Assembly: GCF_001679045.1 (NCBI RefSeq)
Contig: NZ_LYCK01000014.1
Coordinates: 99,276 to 163,275 of the forward strand
DNA from: Haemophilus haemolyticus
Lineage (GTDB): Bacteria > Pseudomonadota > Gammaproteobacteria > Enterobacterales > Pasteurellaceae
Length of the DNA stretch: 64,000 nucleotides
Direction of reading: 5' to 3'
Shown here: piece by piece, positions 1 through 10,631 of the stretch
Layout: each line of letters starts with the position of its first letter
Position numbering within the stretch: position 1 is the first letter of the stretch
Notes under the pieces: model-generated
The model's input: the letters and a program-made list of their open reading frames with translations, nothing else
The model's database searches: none
Told to the model about the DNA's origin: nothing
Position numbers and translations under genes: made by a program

Positions 1-726
1 ATCAGGTTGACGTGGCGGAGGCGTTGCAATACGTACGTTAAGCATAATAATGCCTTTCTCTTCTGGGTATGAAGCCATTGAGTAGGCACGAATAATATGC
101 TCGTCCACTTTAGAGACATAACGCCATAAATCATATTTATCCCAGTCTTCATGGTATTCTTCAGGAATATCGAAATCCTTATAGTTCACCACATGTGGAT
201 CAGCTTCGATTTGGATATAACCACCCGCGCGGAATGGCACTTCCTCGCCTTCAGGAATAGCCAATTTAAGCTCTTTGATAAAGGTTGCTTTGTTATCGTT
301 AGAAATAACAGTACATTCCCATTTTTTCACACCGAAGATTTCTTCTGGAAGTTCAACTTCCATATTACCTTTCACGTTAACTTGACAAGCTAGACGATAA
401 CCTTCTTTTGCTTCACGTTTGTTAATGTGAGAAAGTTCGGTTGGAAGAATTTCTCCGCCACCATTTTTCACTTTTACCACACATTGACCACAAGAGCCGC
501 CACCGCCACAAGCAGAAGACACGAAAATACCTTTACTTGCTAGAGCACCTAATAATTTGCCACCTGCAGGTAATGTAATCGCTTTCTCTGGATCGTTATT
601 GATACCAATAGTAATATCACCAGAATCGACTAGTTTTGACTTGGCAAACAAGATAATCGCAACGAGTACTAAAATAATAGCAGTAAATGCTGCAACACCT
701 AATAATAAAATTGAAGATTCGCTCAT
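1..726 (-). CDS. nqrF: NqrF, NADH-oxidising subunit of Na+-translocating NADH:quinone reductase (partial, 3' end off window)
   Basis: NqrF takes electrons from NADH through FAD and a 2Fe-2S centre into the sodium pump. The window holds the first 242 codons. One N-terminal membrane helix (about residues 5-28) is followed by a plant-ferredoxin domain with the cysteine cluster [12 protein letters not shown] (Cys about 73, 79, 82) and a later Cys near 114 in YRLACQV. The FAD-binding segment [11 protein letters not shown] follows, and the NADH-binding domain lies beyond position 1. It is the last gene of nqrABCDEF, starting 10 bp after nqrE. The family is typically just over 400 residues, so about 40 percent is missing. 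Confidence 0.96.
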   Translation of the reverse strand, partial: MSESSILLLGVAAFTAIILVLVAIILFAKSKLVDSGDITIGINNDPEKAITLPAGGKLLGALASKGIFVSSACGGGGSCGQCVVKVKNGGGEILPTELSHINKREAKEGYRLACQVNVKGNMEVELPEEIFGVKKWECTVISNDNKATFIKELKLAIPEGEEVPFRAGGYIQIEADPHVVNYKDFDIPEEYHEDWDKYDLWRYVSKVDEHIIRAYSMASYPEEKGIIMLNVRIATPPPRQPD

Positions 727-736
727 TTATGCCTCC

Positions 737-1333
737 TTATAATTGAATACCAGAGAATGACATAAAGCCAAGCGCCATCAATCCAGCAGAAATAAAGGTT
801 ATTCCTAATCCTTTCAAGCCTGCCGGTACATCAGCATATTTCATTTTTTCAGTTAAACCTGCAAGCGCAACAATTGCTAACATCCATCCCAAGCCTGCAC
901 CAATACCGTACACGGCAGATTCTGCGAAGGTATATTCACGTTGAATCGCAAAGGATACGCCACCAAAGATCGCACAGTTTACGGCAATAAGCGGAAGGAA
1001 AATCCCCAATGCGTTATACAGTGCAGGGAAGAATTTATCGAGCGTCATTTCAAGAATTTGAACGATACCCGCGATAATACCGATAAATGTAATAAAGCTT
1101 AAGAAGGATAAATCTACCCCTTCAACTAAGGCGCCATCTTTTAACACATGTTCAAATACAAATTGGTTCGCTGGCACAGAAATGCCAAGCACAACTGTTA
1201 CTGCAACCCCTAAGCCGAATGCGGTTGACACTTTTTTTGATACAGCAAGGAAAGTACACATCCCTAAGAAGAAAGAAAGCGCCATATTTTCAATGAAGAT
1301 CGCCTTCACAAATAGGCTAATATAATGTTCCAT
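737..1333 (-). CDS. nqrE: NqrE, membrane subunit of Na+-NQR
   Basis: A 198-residue, very hydrophobic protein with about six membrane helices, starting [20 protein letters not shown]. NqrE is homologous to NqrD and to RnfA. In the known complex, NqrD and NqrE together hold an iron centre that passes electrons across the membrane between NqrF and NqrC. The cysteine in the FFLGMCTF segment and the one in [11 protein letters not shown] fit the conserved iron ligands. It lies 3 bp after nqrD and 10 bp before nqrF, so translation is probably coupled. The length is the normal one for the family. Confidence 0.96.
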   Translation of the reverse strand: MEHYISLFVKAIFIENMALSFFLGMCTFLAVSKKVSTAFGLGVAVTVVLGISVPANQFVFEHVLKDGALVEGVDLSFLSFITFIGIIAGIVQILEMTLDKFFPALYNALGIFLPLIAVNCAIFGGVSFAIQREYTFAESAVYGIGAGLGWMLAIVALAGLTEKMKYADVPAGLKGLGITFISAGLMALGFMSFSGIQL

Positions 1334-1336
1334 TGA

Positions 1337-1966
1337 TTATTTCTCCTGTTGCTCAGGTTTCCACGTTCTTAAGCCCCAAATGATGAAGCCGATAATAAAG
1401 AACGCACTTGGTGCAAGAAGGAACAAGCCGTTTGGTTGATACCAACCACCGTCTTGAATGGTTTGGAATACTGGAAAGCCAAGTAAACGACCAGAACCGA
1501 TTAACTCACGTAACGTTGCAACAATTAATAAAATTGCACCGTAACCTAAACCGTTACCGATACCATCAACAAAGCTCTCAAGTGGACGAGATTTCATCGC
1601 AAAAGCTTCTGCACGGCCCATCACGATACAGTTAGTAATAATCAAGCCTACAAATACCGAGAGCTGCTTAGATAAACCATAAGCAAAAGCTTTCAATACT
1701 TGGTCAACTAAGATTACCAAAGAAGCGATAATTGCCAGTTGTACAATGATACGAATACTATTTGGAATGTAATGACGAATCATTGAAATAAACATACTGG
1801 AAAAACCAGTTACTAAACTTACCGCAATGGCCATAACGATCGCGGTTTGTAATTGAGTTGTGACCGCTAATGCAGAACAAATACCCAAAATTTGCAGCGC
1901 AATCGGGTTATTTTTTACGATCGGATCAAGCAAAAGTGCTTTTAAATTGCTTTTTGCATCAGCCAT
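1337..1966 (-). CDS. nqrD: NqrD, membrane subunit of Na+-NQR
   Basis: A 209-residue integral membrane protein with about six helices, paralogous to NqrE and similar to RnfE. Conserved cysteine-bearing segments [13 protein letters not shown] and [16 protein letters not shown] match the inverted-repeat halves that form the intramembrane iron site with NqrE. The ATG shares its first base with the nqrC stop codon (TAATG arrangement), indicating translational coupling inside nqrABCDEF. The length is normal. Confidence 0.96.
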   Translation of the reverse strand: MADAKSNLKALLLDPIVKNNPIALQILGICSALAVTTQLQTAIVMAIAVSLVTGFSSMFISMIRHYIPNSIRIIVQLAIIASLVILVDQVLKAFAYGLSKQLSVFVGLIITNCIVMGRAEAFAMKSRPLESFVDGIGNGLGYGAILLIVATLRELIGSGRLLGFPVFQTIQDGGWYQPNGLFLLAPSAFFIIGFIIWGLRTWKPEQQEK

Positions 1967-2751
1967 TATCTTGCCCCCGCTTTAAATTTTGCTAAGAATG
2001 GACCAAAACCGTTTTGACTAAACCAATAATCAAAGGAACCTTGCACACCATTTGAGGTTAAAGTTGCACCTGATAAAGCATCAACACCGTATTCTTTGTT
2101 AGAAGAAGCATTTTTAGCAATACGAATAGCCACACGTTGATCATCATCAAACAGTTTTTTATCTACGAAAAGTGCTTGCCAACGCGGATTGGCAATTTCA
2201 CCACCAAGACCTGCTGTTTCACCTTGATCATAGTAAGTAATGCCTTTGATGGTATTGGCATCTGGGGCAACCGCAACAAAACCGTACATTGTTGACCATA
2301 AACCGCGACCGTACATCGGCAATATGACTTGATTGACTTGACCTTGTTCATCTTTTACAAGATAAACTCGCGCTTGATTGGCACGCACTTTAATTCCGGC
2401 TTTATCTTGTTCCACAGGAATGGCTTGACTAAGTGCGGTCGATTTTACTGCTGTTTTTGGATCAAATTTTTCTACATCCTCTTTTGATGCTTGAACAAAA
2501 TCACCACTTTGCAAATCCACTAAACGTGGTTCAATAAACTTGTTATAAGTGTCTTTAATGACGGAAGCATTATCTTCTTTCATTAAGCCAGCAACCGTTA
2601 AAATATTACGTTGAACGTCCAGTGCTTTTTGCTCATCTTGTTTCGATTTCAATGCCACCGCGGCACCGGAAACAATGATAGAACACACTAAACTTAGCAA
2701 TACAACAACGGTAACTGTACCACCAACGCTGTCTTTATTAAACTTAGCCAT
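1966..2751 (-). CDS. nqrC: NqrC, covalent-FMN subunit of Na+-NQR
   Basis: A 261-residue periplasm-facing subunit anchored by one N-terminal helix (about residues 10-32). The FMN attachment motif is visible near the C-terminus as [12 protein letters not shown]; the acceptor is Thr230 by my count, and the flavin is attached by ApbE. I start at MAKFNKDS rather than at an upstream start in the same frame (2826), because the family begins here and the extension would lie wholly inside nqrB. The start overlaps the nqrB end by 8 bp. A DNA uptake sequence at 2431-2439 encodes the STALSQ segment. Confidence 0.95.
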   Translation of the reverse strand: MAKFNKDSVGGTVTVVVLLSLVCSIIVSGAAVALKSKQDEQKALDVQRNILTVAGLMKEDNASVIKDTYNKFIEPRLVDLQSGDFVQASKEDVEKFDPKTAVKSTALSQAIPVEQDKAGIKVRANQARVYLVKDEQGQVNQVILPMYGRGLWSTMYGFVAVAPDANTIKGITYYDQGETAGLGGEIANPRWQALFVDKKLFDDDQRVAIRIAKNASSNKEYGVDALSGATLTSNGVQGSFDYWFSQNGFGPFLAKFKAGAR

Positions 2752-3979
2752 TTGTTCTTGCTCTCCGACGTTTGATATTTGCTTGAACAACGATGTAGTC
2801 GAAAATCGGTGCAAATAAGTTTGCAAATAAAATCGCTAACATCATTCCCTCCGGATAAGCTGGGTTTACAGTACGAATTAATACAGCCATTACACCAATT
2901 AATGCACCGTACCACCACTTACCTGCATTGGTAAAGGATGCTGAAACAGGGTCTGTTGCCATAAATACCATACCTAATGCAAATCCACCTAAAACAAGGT
3001 GCCAATGCCAAGGCATTGAGAACATTGGGTTAGTATCAGAACCCACTAAATTGAATAACGTTGAAGTTGCAATCATACCAATCATCACACCAGCAATGAT
3101 GCGCCATGCAGCAATACGAGTGAACACAATCACTGCGCCACCGATTAAAATTGCAAGCGTAGAAACTTCACCCATTGAACCAGGTAAGTTACCAACAAAA
3201 GCATCCATCCAAGTGATTGGAGCGCCAGTGGCTGTATGTTGTAATGCTCCCTGACCACCTTGTGACCATTGTGAAAGTGCGGTTGCACCAGAGAAACCAT
3301 CAGCAGCAGTCCAAACAGTATCACCTGAAATTTGAGCTGGATAGGCGAAGAACAAGAAAGCTCGGCCTGCAAGTGCAGGGTTCATGAAGTTACGACCAAC
3401 GCCACCAAAAATTTCTTTTGCAACAACGATACCAAAAGTAATACCTAATGCGGCTTGCCATAATGGCAATGTTGGTGGAACGATTAACGCAAATAAAATG
3501 GTTGAAACGAACATCCCTTCATTTACTTCATGACCACGCACCACTGAGAACAACAATTCCCAAATTGTACAAACGGTAAAAACCACTAAGTAAATTGGTA
3601 AGAAGAAGATCGCTCCCAGCGCCATTTTCGAGCCCCAAGTTGCATTGGCAGTTAAATCTAAACCTAATGAACTTGCAAGTGCATAGTGCCAATCGTTAGC
3701 AATTAGTTGATCTAAATTGCCTAATTGATTTAAGGCTGGAATCGCTTGGTTACCCACATTGTACATCCCGTAGAAAATCGCAGGGAACAACGCAAGGAAA
3801 ACCGTAATCATCATACGTTTTGAGTCTAACGCATCACGAACGTGAGTGTTTTTGTGCGTTACTGTACCTGGTGTATAAAGCAAGGTATAAATCGATTCAA
3901 ATATCGGATAAAGCTTGCTGTATTTACCACCAGGTAAAAACGCGGGTTCCATTTTTTCAAAAAGATTTTTCAAACCCAT
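2744..3979 (-). CDS. nqrB: NqrB, membrane subunit of Na+-NQR with covalent FMN
   Basis: A 411-residue protein with about ten membrane helices, starting [18 protein letters not shown]. NqrB carries covalent FMN, binds riboflavin and is implicated in the sodium path and in quinone reduction. The flavinylation motif is [12 protein letters not shown], with the acceptor at Thr233 by my count. The conserved [15 protein letters not shown] segment is also present. The Thr233 codon is the first codon of a DNA uptake sequence at 3275-3283. It starts 2 bp after nqrA and overlaps nqrC by 8 bp. Confidence 0.96.
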   Translation of the reverse strand: MGLKNLFEKMEPAFLPGGKYSKLYPIFESIYTLLYTPGTVTHKNTHVRDALDSKRMMITVFLALFPAIFYGMYNVGNQAIPALNQLGNLDQLIANDWHYALASSLGLDLTANATWGSKMALGAIFFLPIYLVVFTVCTIWELLFSVVRGHEVNEGMFVSTILFALIVPPTLPLWQAALGITFGIVVAKEIFGGVGRNFMNPALAGRAFLFFAYPAQISGDTVWTAADGFSGATALSQWSQGGQGALQHTATGAPITWMDAFVGNLPGSMGEVSTLAILIGGAVIVFTRIAAWRIIAGVMIGMIATSTLFNLVGSDTNPMFSMPWHWHLVLGGFALGMVFMATDPVSASFTNAGKWWYGALIGVMAVLIRTVNPAYPEGMMLAILFANLFAPIFDYIVVQANIKRRRARTNG

Positions 3980-3981
3980 TT

Positions 3982-5325
3982 TTAACCTTCCTTCTCAATC
4001 TTATCTAGTACTTGACGCAAGATTGAACCGTATTCATATTTGCCTGGGCAAACGAAAGAGCATAATGCTAAGTCTTCTTCATCTAATTCAAGACAACCTA
4101 ACGCTTGAGCACCATCGGTATCACCCACGATTAAATCACGTAATAATAATGTCGGTAAAATATCCAACGGCATAACACGCTCATAGCTACCAATTGGAAC
4201 CATTGCACGCTCACCACCGTTTTCTGCGGTAGTAAAATTGAATAATTTCTTACCGAAGTGACCCAACACTGTACGAGTAATTGAATATTTATTTGATTGC
4301 GGTGTAATCCAGCCAAGAAATTCTTTCTCATTACCTTCAGCGATTACCGATACTTGCAATGCATAACGACTTAAATAGTCATGAGCACCTTTTGCAGTTT
4401 GGCCACAAAGAACTGAACCAGAAATTACGCGATTTTCACCCGCACTTAATTCATTTTGGGTTAATTGAGAGAGATTAGCGCCAATTACAGTGCGAATTAA
4501 ACGAGGCTCTTTCACTTGCGGACCAGCAAGAGAAATAACACGTTCAACATAAAGCTCGCCTGTTGTAAATAATTTACCCACTGCGATCACATCTTGATAA
4601 TTGATGTGCCATACAGTTTTATTTACACCAACAGGATCAATAAAATGAATATGAGTACCAACAAGCCCCGCAGGGTGAACGCCACCAAAATCATGAATCT
4701 GTAAATTTTCAAGATCAACTGTTGGGATATTGGTATCACCTGCTTTACACAAGTGTAACGGTTTTGAAGGGAATAAACGACTTAATACCGTTAAACCATT
4801 CGTGAAATCTTGCCAAAATTCTTTTAGCACAATTGCAGGATCTGCGGCTAATGGATTGGTATCCATTGCATTCACGAAAATTGAGGACGGCTCACTATCA
4901 ATCGCAGGCACTTTGCTAAATGGACGAGTACGTAATGCAGTCCATAAACCTGATTCAACAAGGTTTTGTTTTACTTGTTCAGAAGAAAGCGTATTCAATT
5001 GTTCCGCACTATATTTTGCGAAAGTGATTTGCTCATTTCCTTCCACATTAATTACGACAGATTGTAATACGCGCTTCTCACCACGATTGATTACAGTGAT
5101 AGTACCACTTGCAGGGGCTGTAAAAATCACACCTGGATTTTTCTTGTCTTCAAAAAGCACTTGGCCTTTCTTTACAACATCGCCTTCGCGCACCTTCATC
5201 GAAGGACGCATCCCCACATACTCCTCACCTAGAATCGCAACTTGATTCACAACATTTCCGTTGTGGATTACTTGTGCCGGTTTTCCCGCAATTGGGAGAT
5301 CCAAGCCTTTCTTAATTGTAATCAT
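3982..5325 (-). CDS. nqrA: NqrA, first subunit of Na+-NQR
   Basis: A 447-residue soluble subunit on the cytoplasmic side that takes part in quinone binding and has no clear membrane helix. The start [18 protein letters not shown] is the one seen throughout the family. An in-frame start 27 codons upstream (5406) would add a hydrophobic stretch not found in NqrA, so I reject it. This is the promoter-proximal gene of nqrABCDEF. The roughly 290 bp between it and bolA must hold the operon promoter, but I could not assign one with confidence. Confidence 0.95.
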   Translation of the reverse strand: MITIKKGLDLPIAGKPAQVIHNGNVVNQVAILGEEYVGMRPSMKVREGDVVKKGQVLFEDKKNPGVIFTAPASGTITVINRGEKRVLQSVVINVEGNEQITFAKYSAEQLNTLSSEQVKQNLVESGLWTALRTRPFSKVPAIDSEPSSIFVNAMDTNPLAADPAIVLKEFWQDFTNGLTVLSRLFPSKPLHLCKAGDTNIPTVDLENLQIHDFGGVHPAGLVGTHIHFIDPVGVNKTVWHINYQDVIAVGKLFTTGELYVERVISLAGPQVKEPRLIRTVIGANLSQLTQNELSAGENRVISGSVLCGQTAKGAHDYLSRYALQVSVIAEGNEKEFLGWITPQSNKYSITRTVLGHFGKKLFNFTTAENGGERAMVPIGSYERVMPLDILPTLLLRDLIVGDTDGAQALGCLELDEEDLALCSFVCPGKYEYGSILRQVLDKIEKEG

Positions 5326-5586
5326 ACTGTTTGCACTACTTTTCAAGGTTAAAAATACAATTGCAAATAAACAAGTTAAATGCAATCTCGTGTTTGAGCG
5401 TGACAAAGCACCTTTAGAAAGACATCAATGCCACAAAAATAAAAAACTCAAATCGGTTAACTTCACGATAAACATGCTTATCGAGAAATTGAATTTGGAT
5501 AAAATTAAGCGCCTTATTTTAGCGAAAATCTGCTTTTTTCGCTACTTAAACGCCTACTTTTTTGTAAAAACCTTTTGCGATATATC

Positions 5587-5612
5587 AAAAAAATGTTACA
5601 TCTTCATAACAT
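5587..5612 (-). terminator. possible terminator after bolA
   Basis: A 6-bp inverted repeat (ATGTTA at 5593-5598, TAACAT at 5607-5612) with an 8-nt loop is followed on the minus strand by a run of seven T (complement of 5587-5593). It sits just past the bolA stop. The stem is short and AT-rich, so support is weak. The rest of 5326-5617 is AT-rich sequence that should contain the nqr promoter; I see nothing else there. Confidence 0.4.
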
Positions 5613-5617
5613 AAAAA

Positions 5618-5929
5618 TTAATGTCCAACGCCTGCGCATTTCGTTGAAGCGGGAATTTTCTCACTTAATTTGCGCCATTCGTCTACAGTAAACAAATGCA
5701 ATGCTAACGCATGAACACTGCTATTTAGCTCATCTGCAAGCAATTGATAAACACGTTGGTGACGCTGCACTTTACGCATTCCTTCAAAAACATTACTCAC
5801 AATCACACATTTAAAATGAGATTCCGCACCACGACCAGAACTATGTAAGTGGCTTTCATTTTCTACAGTAAAAAAGTGCGGTTGAAATTCTAGTTGAATT
5901 TTTTGTTCGATAGTTTGTTGAACAGACAT
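5618..5929 (-). CDS. bolA: BolA family protein
   Basis: A 103-residue BolA-fold protein. The family acts with monothiol glutaredoxins in Fe-S cluster handling and affects morphology and stress responses. Family signatures are ENESHLH, ESHFKCVIVS, RKVQRHQRVYQLL and VHALALHLFT. Two adjacent ATG codons follow a GGAG; I start at the second (MSVQQTIEQ), which has the better 7-nt spacing. It is transcribed away from the yajG-like gene. A paralogue, ibaG, lies at 12976-13233. A DNA uptake sequence at 5874-5882 is inside the gene. Confidence 0.9.
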   Translation of the reverse strand: MSVQQTIEQKIQLEFQPHFFTVENESHLHSSGRGAESHFKCVIVSNVFEGMRKVQRHQRVYQLLADELNSSVHALALHLFTVDEWRKLSEKIPASTKCAGVGH

Positions 5930-6021
5930 CATAAATCTCCACAAAATCACAATGAAACGCTATACATTAGCAATGAAGTTTGCAAGAATAACACAGTTTT
6001 AACTGGCTCATTGGGGAAATT

Positions 6022-6621
6022 ATGACATTATCAAACAAAATCAAAACATTATCAGCAGTAAGTATTGCAGCCGCTACGCTGTTCCTTGCTGGCTGCCAAG
6101 CACAATCAAATACATTAACGTTCACACCACCAGCACCGAATGCCACAATGAACATTAATCAAAATGCGATTGTGTATGTAACAACGAAAGATAGCCGCAC
6201 AACGCAAGATATTGCGAGCTATACCAAACGTGGAGAACTCATTAAATTAAATTCATCACCAAGTGTTACACAATTATTCCAACAAGTGATGCAACAAAAT
6301 CTTATTAGTAAAGGTTTCAGAATTGGGCAATCCAATGGATCAAATGCGTGGGTAACTGTGGATGTGCGTGAATTTGCTACGCAAGTAGAACAAGGTAATC
6401 TTCGTTATAAACTTAATACCAAAATTCAAGCGACTGTTTATGTTCAAGGTGCGAAAGGTTCATATAACAAAGCATTTAATGCTACTCGTTCACAAGAAGG
6501 CGCATTAAATGCAGATAATGACGAAATTCAAAAAGTTCTGTCTCAAACATTTAACGATATTGTGAATAACATTTATCAAGATCAAGAAGTATCCGCGGCT
6601 ATTAACCAATATGCTAATTAA
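6022..6621 (+). CDS. YajG family lipoprotein
   Basis: A 199-residue predicted lipoprotein. Its signal peptide ends in the lipobox LAGC, with lipidated Cys25. The rest resembles the YajG family of periplasm-facing outer membrane lipoproteins (DUF4426-independent; biochemical role unknown): [18 protein letters not shown] followed by beta-rich segments and a C-terminal helix. It is divergent from bolA, and as I recall the H. influenzae neighbourhood nqr-bolA-yajG-gor is the same. It is followed by a strong hairpin terminator. Confidence 0.82.
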   Translation: MTLSNKIKTLSAVSIAAATLFLAGCQAQSNTLTFTPPAPNATMNINQNAIVYVTTKDSRTTQDIASYTKRGELIKLNSSPSVTQLFQQVMQQNLISKGFRIGQSNGSNAWVTVDVREFATQVEQGNLRYKLNTKIQATVYVQGAKGSYNKAFNATRSQEGALNADNDEIQKVLSQTFNDIVNNIYQDQEVSAAINQYAN

Positions 6622-6651
6622 TCACATAGCTAATTAGATATGCTCTTAAGT

Positions 6652-6683
6652 GAGGAAGGTTAATATAACCTTCCTCATTTTTT
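6652..6683 (+). terminator. intrinsic terminator of the yajG-like gene
   Basis: An 11-bp perfect stem GAGGAAGGTTA / TAACCTTCCTC (6652-6662 and 6666-6676) with a 3-nt loop is followed by ATTTTTTAT. It lies 30 bp past the stop codon. Confidence 0.85.
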
Positions 6684-6853
6684 ATGAGGCCATTTTATTC
6701 TACATACTACTTTTCCCATAAAATCATCTAAAGCTAATTAGATGTTCAAAAAGAATAAAAATATTCATAAAACCAATTACATCAATTTATAGCATTCTTT
6801 ATAAAAATTAGGCAAAATACGGAAAATTTTTGAGTTCAAAGAAGGATTAAACT

Positions 6854-8224
6854 ATGACTAAACATTATGATTACATCGCTATTGGCGGTGGCAGTGGCGG
6901 TATTGCTTCTCTAAATCGTGCTGCAAGCTATGGAAAAAAATGCGCAATCATTGAAGCCAAACATCTTGGCGGCACTTGTGTAAATGTAGGTTGCGTACCT
7001 AAAAAAGTAATGTTTTATGGTGCACATATTGCAGAAGCAATTAACAATTATGCGCCAGATTATGGTTTTGATGTTGAAGTAAAAAAATTTGATTTTTCAA
7101 AACTGATTGAAAGTCGCCAAGCCTATATTGGTCGTATTCATACATCTTATAACAATGTATTAGCGAAAAATAATATTGATGTAATTAACGGTTTCGGAAA
7201 ATTTGTCGATGCCCATACCATTGAAGTAACACTTACTGATGGTACAAAAGAACAAGTAACCGCAGATCACATTTTAATCGCAACTGGTGGTCGTCCATAT
7301 CGTCCAAACATTAAAGGACAAGAATACGGCATTGATTCAGATGGTTTCTTTGCATTAACCGAATTACCAAAACGCGCTGCTGTTATCGGGGCCGGTTATA
7401 TTGCCGTTGAACTTTCTGGTGTATTAAACAGCCTAGGCGTGGAAACGCATTTATTAGTACGTCGCCATGCACCAATGCGTAATCAAGATCCATTAATCGT
7501 AGAAACATTAGTGGAAGTGCTTGCGCAAGATGGAATTCAATTACATACCAATTCCACACCATCTGAAATTGTTAAAAATGCAGATGGCTCTCTTACAGTA
7601 AAATGTGATGGTAAATCTGATGTTACTGTGGACTGTGTTATTTGGGCTGCAGGTCGCGTTCCAGCGACAGATAAAATTGGCTTAGAAAATGCAGGTGTAG
7701 AAACAAATGAACGCGGCTATGTCAAAGTAGATAAATATCAAAATACAAATGTGAAAGGCATTTATGCAGTAGGCGATATTATCGAAAATGGTATTGAATT
7801 AACACCAGTTGCAGTTGCAGCGGGTCGTCGCCTTTCTGAGCGTTTATTCAATAATAAACCGACTGAACATTTAGATTACAATTTGGTTCCAACCGTTGTA
7901 TTCAGCCATCCACCAATCGGCACTGTAGGTTTAACCGAACCTCAAGCTATCGAACAATATGGTGCTGAAAATGTTAAGGTATATAAATCCTCTTTCACTG
8001 CAATGTACACTGCAGTCACTCAACATCGCCAACCGTGCAAAATGAAATTAGTTTGTGTGGGTAAAGATGAAAAAGTTGTGGGTTTACATGGTATTGGTTT
8101 CGGTGTAGATGAAATGATTCAGGGATTTGCCGTAGCAATCAAAATGGGCGCAACAAAAGCTGATTTTGATAACACCGTGGCTATTCACCCAACGGGTTCA
8201 GAAGAATTCGTGACCATGCGTTAA
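6854..8224 (+). CDS. gor: glutathione reductase
   Basis: A 456-residue NADPH-dependent flavoenzyme that reduces glutathione disulfide. An N-terminal FAD site ([10 protein letters not shown]) is followed by the redox-active disulfide [13 protein letters not shown] (Cys42, Cys47). The NADPH-binding fold has [13 protein letters not shown] with the [10 protein letters not shown] arginines typical of NADPH specificity, and the C-terminal dimer-interface active site is [11 protein letters not shown]. The ATG is preceded by GAAGGA. It appears monocistronic, bounded by the yajG terminator upstream and a shared convergent terminator downstream. Most H. influenzae import rather than make glutathione, so the enzyme recycles imported thiol (family knowledge). 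Confidence 0.96.
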   Translation: MTKHYDYIAIGGGSGGIASLNRAASYGKKCAIIEAKHLGGTCVNVGCVPKKVMFYGAHIAEAINNYAPDYGFDVEVKKFDFSKLIESRQAYIGRIHTSYNNVLAKNNIDVINGFGKFVDAHTIEVTLTDGTKEQVTADHILIATGGRPYRPNIKGQEYGIDSDGFFALTELPKRAAVIGAGYIAVELSGVLNSLGVETHLLVRRHAPMRNQDPLIVETLVEVLAQDGIQLHTNSTPSEIVKNADGSLTVKCDGKSDVTVDCVIWAAGRVPATDKIGLENAGVETNERGYVKVDKYQNTNVKGIYAVGDIIENGIELTPVAVAAGRRLSERLFNNKPTEHLDYNLVPTVVFSHPPIGTVGLTEPQAIEQYGAENVKVYKSSFTAMYTAVTQHRQPCKMKLVCVGKDEKVVGLHGIGFGVDEMIQGFAVAIKMGATKADFDNTVAIHPTGSEEFVTMR

Positions 8225-8240
8225 TCTTCAAAGCAAAGAA

Positions 8241-8272
8241 AAAAGAGCGGTAAAATTACCGCTCTTTTTTGT
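8241..8272. terminator. bidirectional terminator between gor and pnuC
   Basis: A perfect 13-bp palindrome (AAAAGAGCGGTAA at 8241-8253, complement at 8256-8268) has A-rich and T-rich flanks, so it can end transcription from both convergent genes. Confidence 0.85.
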
Positions 8273-8294
8273 TTCTAATTTTGCTTAAGTGTGT

Positions 8295-8972
8295 TTAGCT
8301 ACGTTTAACCAATTTCGTCCAGTTATAATAACCATACAACGAGTTAAGTAAGTAGGCTGAGTACATTAAGTACATGGCTGGAGTTTCTGCCCATAAGAAA
8401 ATAGAAAGGATATTTAAAGCAATCCATAACAACCACTGTTCACGATAACGCAAAATCATTAAAATCTGTGCAGCAACTGTAATAATTGTGGTTAGACCAT
8501 CTAAACCTGTTGAACTACCACCAGCTGCTTGTAATGCTTGAACAAAAAGCAAAGTACCAACCGTAGTCACAACAATTAATGTCATCCATCCTTTAACAGT
8601 TAAAGCTTTGGCAATCACACTTTCTCCACCATCACTGTTTTGCATATTAGCTTTCCACATGAAGTAACCAATAAATTGAGATGGTAAATATACATAGAGT
8701 ACAGTATTCATTTCGCCTAAGAAATTTGATCCCCAAGCGACATAAAAATAAGTGTAAGCAAAAATTAATCCAAAGAAATAATTACTAATTTTACCTTTAC
8801 TTACCAATACCACACACAAAATACCGGAAATACCAGAAATCATTGCTAACCAAGAATCTGGCGCTTGTACATAAGCCCAAATCTGCGCAATGATGAAAAG
8901 CGCAAGCCAAACTACCTCAAAAGGTTTCCAACCAGAAACAAATTCTTGTTTTAAACGTTCTGCGAAAGTCAT
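8295..8972 (-). CDS. pnuC: PnuC, nicotinamide riboside transporter
   Basis: A 225-residue integral membrane protein with about seven helices. PnuC moves nicotinamide riboside inward by facilitated diffusion, and the substrate is then trapped by NadR kinase. Family features include the FFGLIFAYTYFYVAWGSNF region, YLPSQFIGYFMWK and the WLLWIALNILSIFLW segment near the C-terminus. Haemophilus cannot make NAD de novo (V-factor requirement), so this is a key nutrient importer. The ATG follows AGGAG. A perfect CRP site lies about 95 bp upstream. The gene runs in the same direction as the ABC operon behind it but is separated by 165 bp. Confidence 0.93.
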   Translation of the reverse strand: MTFAERLKQEFVSGWKPFEVVWLALFIIAQIWAYVQAPDSWLAMISGISGILCVVLVSKGKISNYFFGLIFAYTYFYVAWGSNFLGEMNTVLYVYLPSQFIGYFMWKANMQNSDGGESVIAKALTVKGWMTLIVVTTVGTLLFVQALQAAGGSSTGLDGLTTIITVAAQILMILRYREQWLLWIALNILSIFLWAETPAMYLMYSAYLLNSLYGYYNWTKLVKRS

Positions 8973-9062
8973 AATTTACTCCTGTTGACTTAAATTTGAA
9001 TGCGATCATTCTTGCATTGTGCGTTGATAATGTAAAGATTCAGAGGCATTTAATTCTCAACT

Positions 9063-9078
9063 TGTGAAATTCATCACA
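9063..9078. promoter_or_regulatory. CRP binding site upstream of pnuC
   Basis: TGTGA-AATTCA-TCACA is an exact match to both CRP half-sites with the correct 6-bp spacer. It lies between pnuC (start 8972) and the end of the ABC ATPase gene. A possible -10 (TACATT on the minus strand, 9034-9029) is downstream, but its spacing is not a standard class I or II fit, so the promoter position is uncertain. Confidence 0.78.
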
Positions 9079-9137
9079 TTTCAATTAAATCCTAAATAAT
9101 CCATTATTCAGAAAACTCTCTAAAAATTTACCGCACT

Positions 9138-9905
9138 TTAAATACAATAATCTGGATCCAGTGGTATTTTTGCTTGTAGCAAGAACTGTTTAGTCCGCTC
9201 GTGTTGTGGGCAAGAAAAGAATTTATCTGCTGTATTTTGTTCTACAATATTCCCATCCGCCATCAAAATCACACGATCTGCAACATCTTTCGCAAACTGT
9301 ATTTCATGAGTAACAATAATCATTGTCCAACCTTCTTGAGCAAGCATTTTTAATGTTTGTAACACCTCGCCAACCAATTCTGGATCTAACGCCGATGTAG
9401 GTTCATCTAATAAAATAATATCAGGTTTTACCGCAAGGGCTCGGGCAATTCCGACTCGCTGTTGCTGACCGCCAGAAAGTTGAGATGGAAATAAATCCGC
9501 TTTATTTTTTAGTCCCACCTTCTCTAACAAGCTAAGAGCCTTTTCTCTAGCCTGACTCTTATCTTGTTTTTGCACGACAACCATTCCTTCCATGATATTG
9601 TCAAGGGCGGAACGATGAGGAAATAAATTATATTGTTGGAATACCATTGATGAACGTCGGCGCAACTTCAATTCATCTGCTTTACTAATTTTCTGGCTAA
9701 AATCAATTTTTAGACTACCATCAGTAAATTCCAAAATGCCTTGCTCTGGTCTCTCAAGCAAATTTAAGCAACGTAAAAAGGTAGTTTTTCCTGAACCAGA
9801 CGGCCCTAAAATTGCTACCACTTCACCTTTATTAATTTCAAAATCAATGCCTTTTAACACATGATTGCCATTAAAGTTTTTCTGAATATTACTTACTTTT
9901 AACAT
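9138..9905 (-). CDS. polar amino-acid (probably cystine) ABC transporter, ATPase subunit
   Basis: A 255-residue ABC ATPase of the polar amino-acid uptake family (GlnQ/TcyC type). It has Walker A GPSGSGKTT, Q-loop VFQQYNLFPH, signature LSGGQQQR, Walker B ILLDEPTSALDP and the switch histidine in IIVTHE. I start at MLKVSNIQ, 6 nt after AAGGA; an ATG two codons upstream touches the ribosome binding site and is unlikely. It is the third gene of a binding protein-permease-ATPase operon. Substrate is inferred from the binding protein. A DNA uptake sequence abuts its stop codon. Confidence 0.88.
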   Translation of the reverse strand: MLKVSNIQKNFNGNHVLKGIDFEINKGEVVAILGPSGSGKTTFLRCLNLLERPEQGILEFTDGSLKIDFSQKISKADELKLRRRSSMVFQQYNLFPHRSALDNIMEGMVVVQKQDKSQAREKALSLLEKVGLKNKADLFPSQLSGGQQQRVGIARALAVKPDIILLDEPTSALDPELVGEVLQTLKMLAQEGWTMIIVTHEIQFAKDVADRVILMADGNIVEQNTADKFFSCPQHERTKQFLLQAKIPLDPDYCI

Positions 9906-9914
9906 AGACATTCC

Positions 9915-10631
9915 TTATAAATGGCGAGATAAGCGAATTTCAAGACGATCTTGTAAGAAAGATAAAACAAAACAGAAAATCCAATAAATCAAAGCTGCCT
10001 CACTATAAATTAAAATAAATTCATAGTTTGCTGCCGTAATATTCTGTGCTACACGGAATAATTCTGTCACTAAAACAAGAGAAGCCAATGAAGTGTCTTT
10101 CACTGTACTAATAAAAGTATTAGAAAGCGATGGTACTGAAATACGTAAAGCCTGTGGCATAATTGTACGAATAAATGCTTGCCGATAATTCATACCTATC
10201 GCATAAGAGGCTTCCCACTGCCCTTTAGATATAGCAATAATTGAAGCACGAACTGTCTCTGCTGCATAAGCACCAATATTAATAGAAAATGCAATAATCG
10301 CTGTCGGAAAAGGCTCTAAAGTAATACCGACTTCAGGTAATCCATAAAAAATAATAAAAATTTGTACTAACATCGGTGTACCTCGAATTATAGAGATATA
10401 CACTCGACATAAAGCCTGTAACAATTTTAAGGGTAAATTAGGACTAGGCAAAGTACGAATAACTGCAACAATCACTGCAATAAGCAAACCACAGAAGAAG
10501 GAAATGACTGCCAATGGCAATGTGTATAAAATTGCTGCTTCCAACATAGGCCAAAACGAGCTGATTACATAATCAGCTCGTTCTGCACTCATAAATGGAA
10601 GACTCGCCAACCAATTATTGAGTAATATCAT
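9915..10631 (-). CDS. polar amino-acid (probably cystine) ABC transporter, permease subunit
   Basis: A 238-residue membrane protein with about five helices. It has the HisM/GlnP-type N-terminal scaffold ([17 protein letters not shown]) and the EAA loop [20 protein letters not shown] that docks the ATPase. I begin at the ATG of MILLNNWL (10631), which overlaps the 3' end of the binding-protein gene by 17 bp; a TTG start five codons further up is possible. Presumably a homodimer in the complex, because only one permease gene is present. Confidence 0.88.
   Translation of the reverse strand: MILLNNWLASLPFMSAERADYVISSFWPMLEAAILYTLPLAVISFFCGLLIAVIVAVIRTLPSPNLPLKLLQALCRVYISIIRGTPMLVQIFIIFYGLPEVGITLEPFPTAIIAFSINIGAYAAETVRASIIAISKGQWEASYAIGMNYRQAFIRTIMPQALRISVPSLSNTFISTVKDTSLASLVLVTELFRVAQNITAANYEFILIYSEAALIYWIFCFVLSFLQDRLEIRLSRHL

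Noticed and set aside
4730..5245. 171-codon open frame opposite nqrA
   Set aside because: Antisense of a strongly conserved gene, no ribosome binding site, and no recognisable protein.
5326..5406. Longer NqrA start at 5406 adding 27 residues
   Set aside because: NqrA begins [11 protein letters not shown] in the family, and the extra part is a hydrophobic stretch without a known role.
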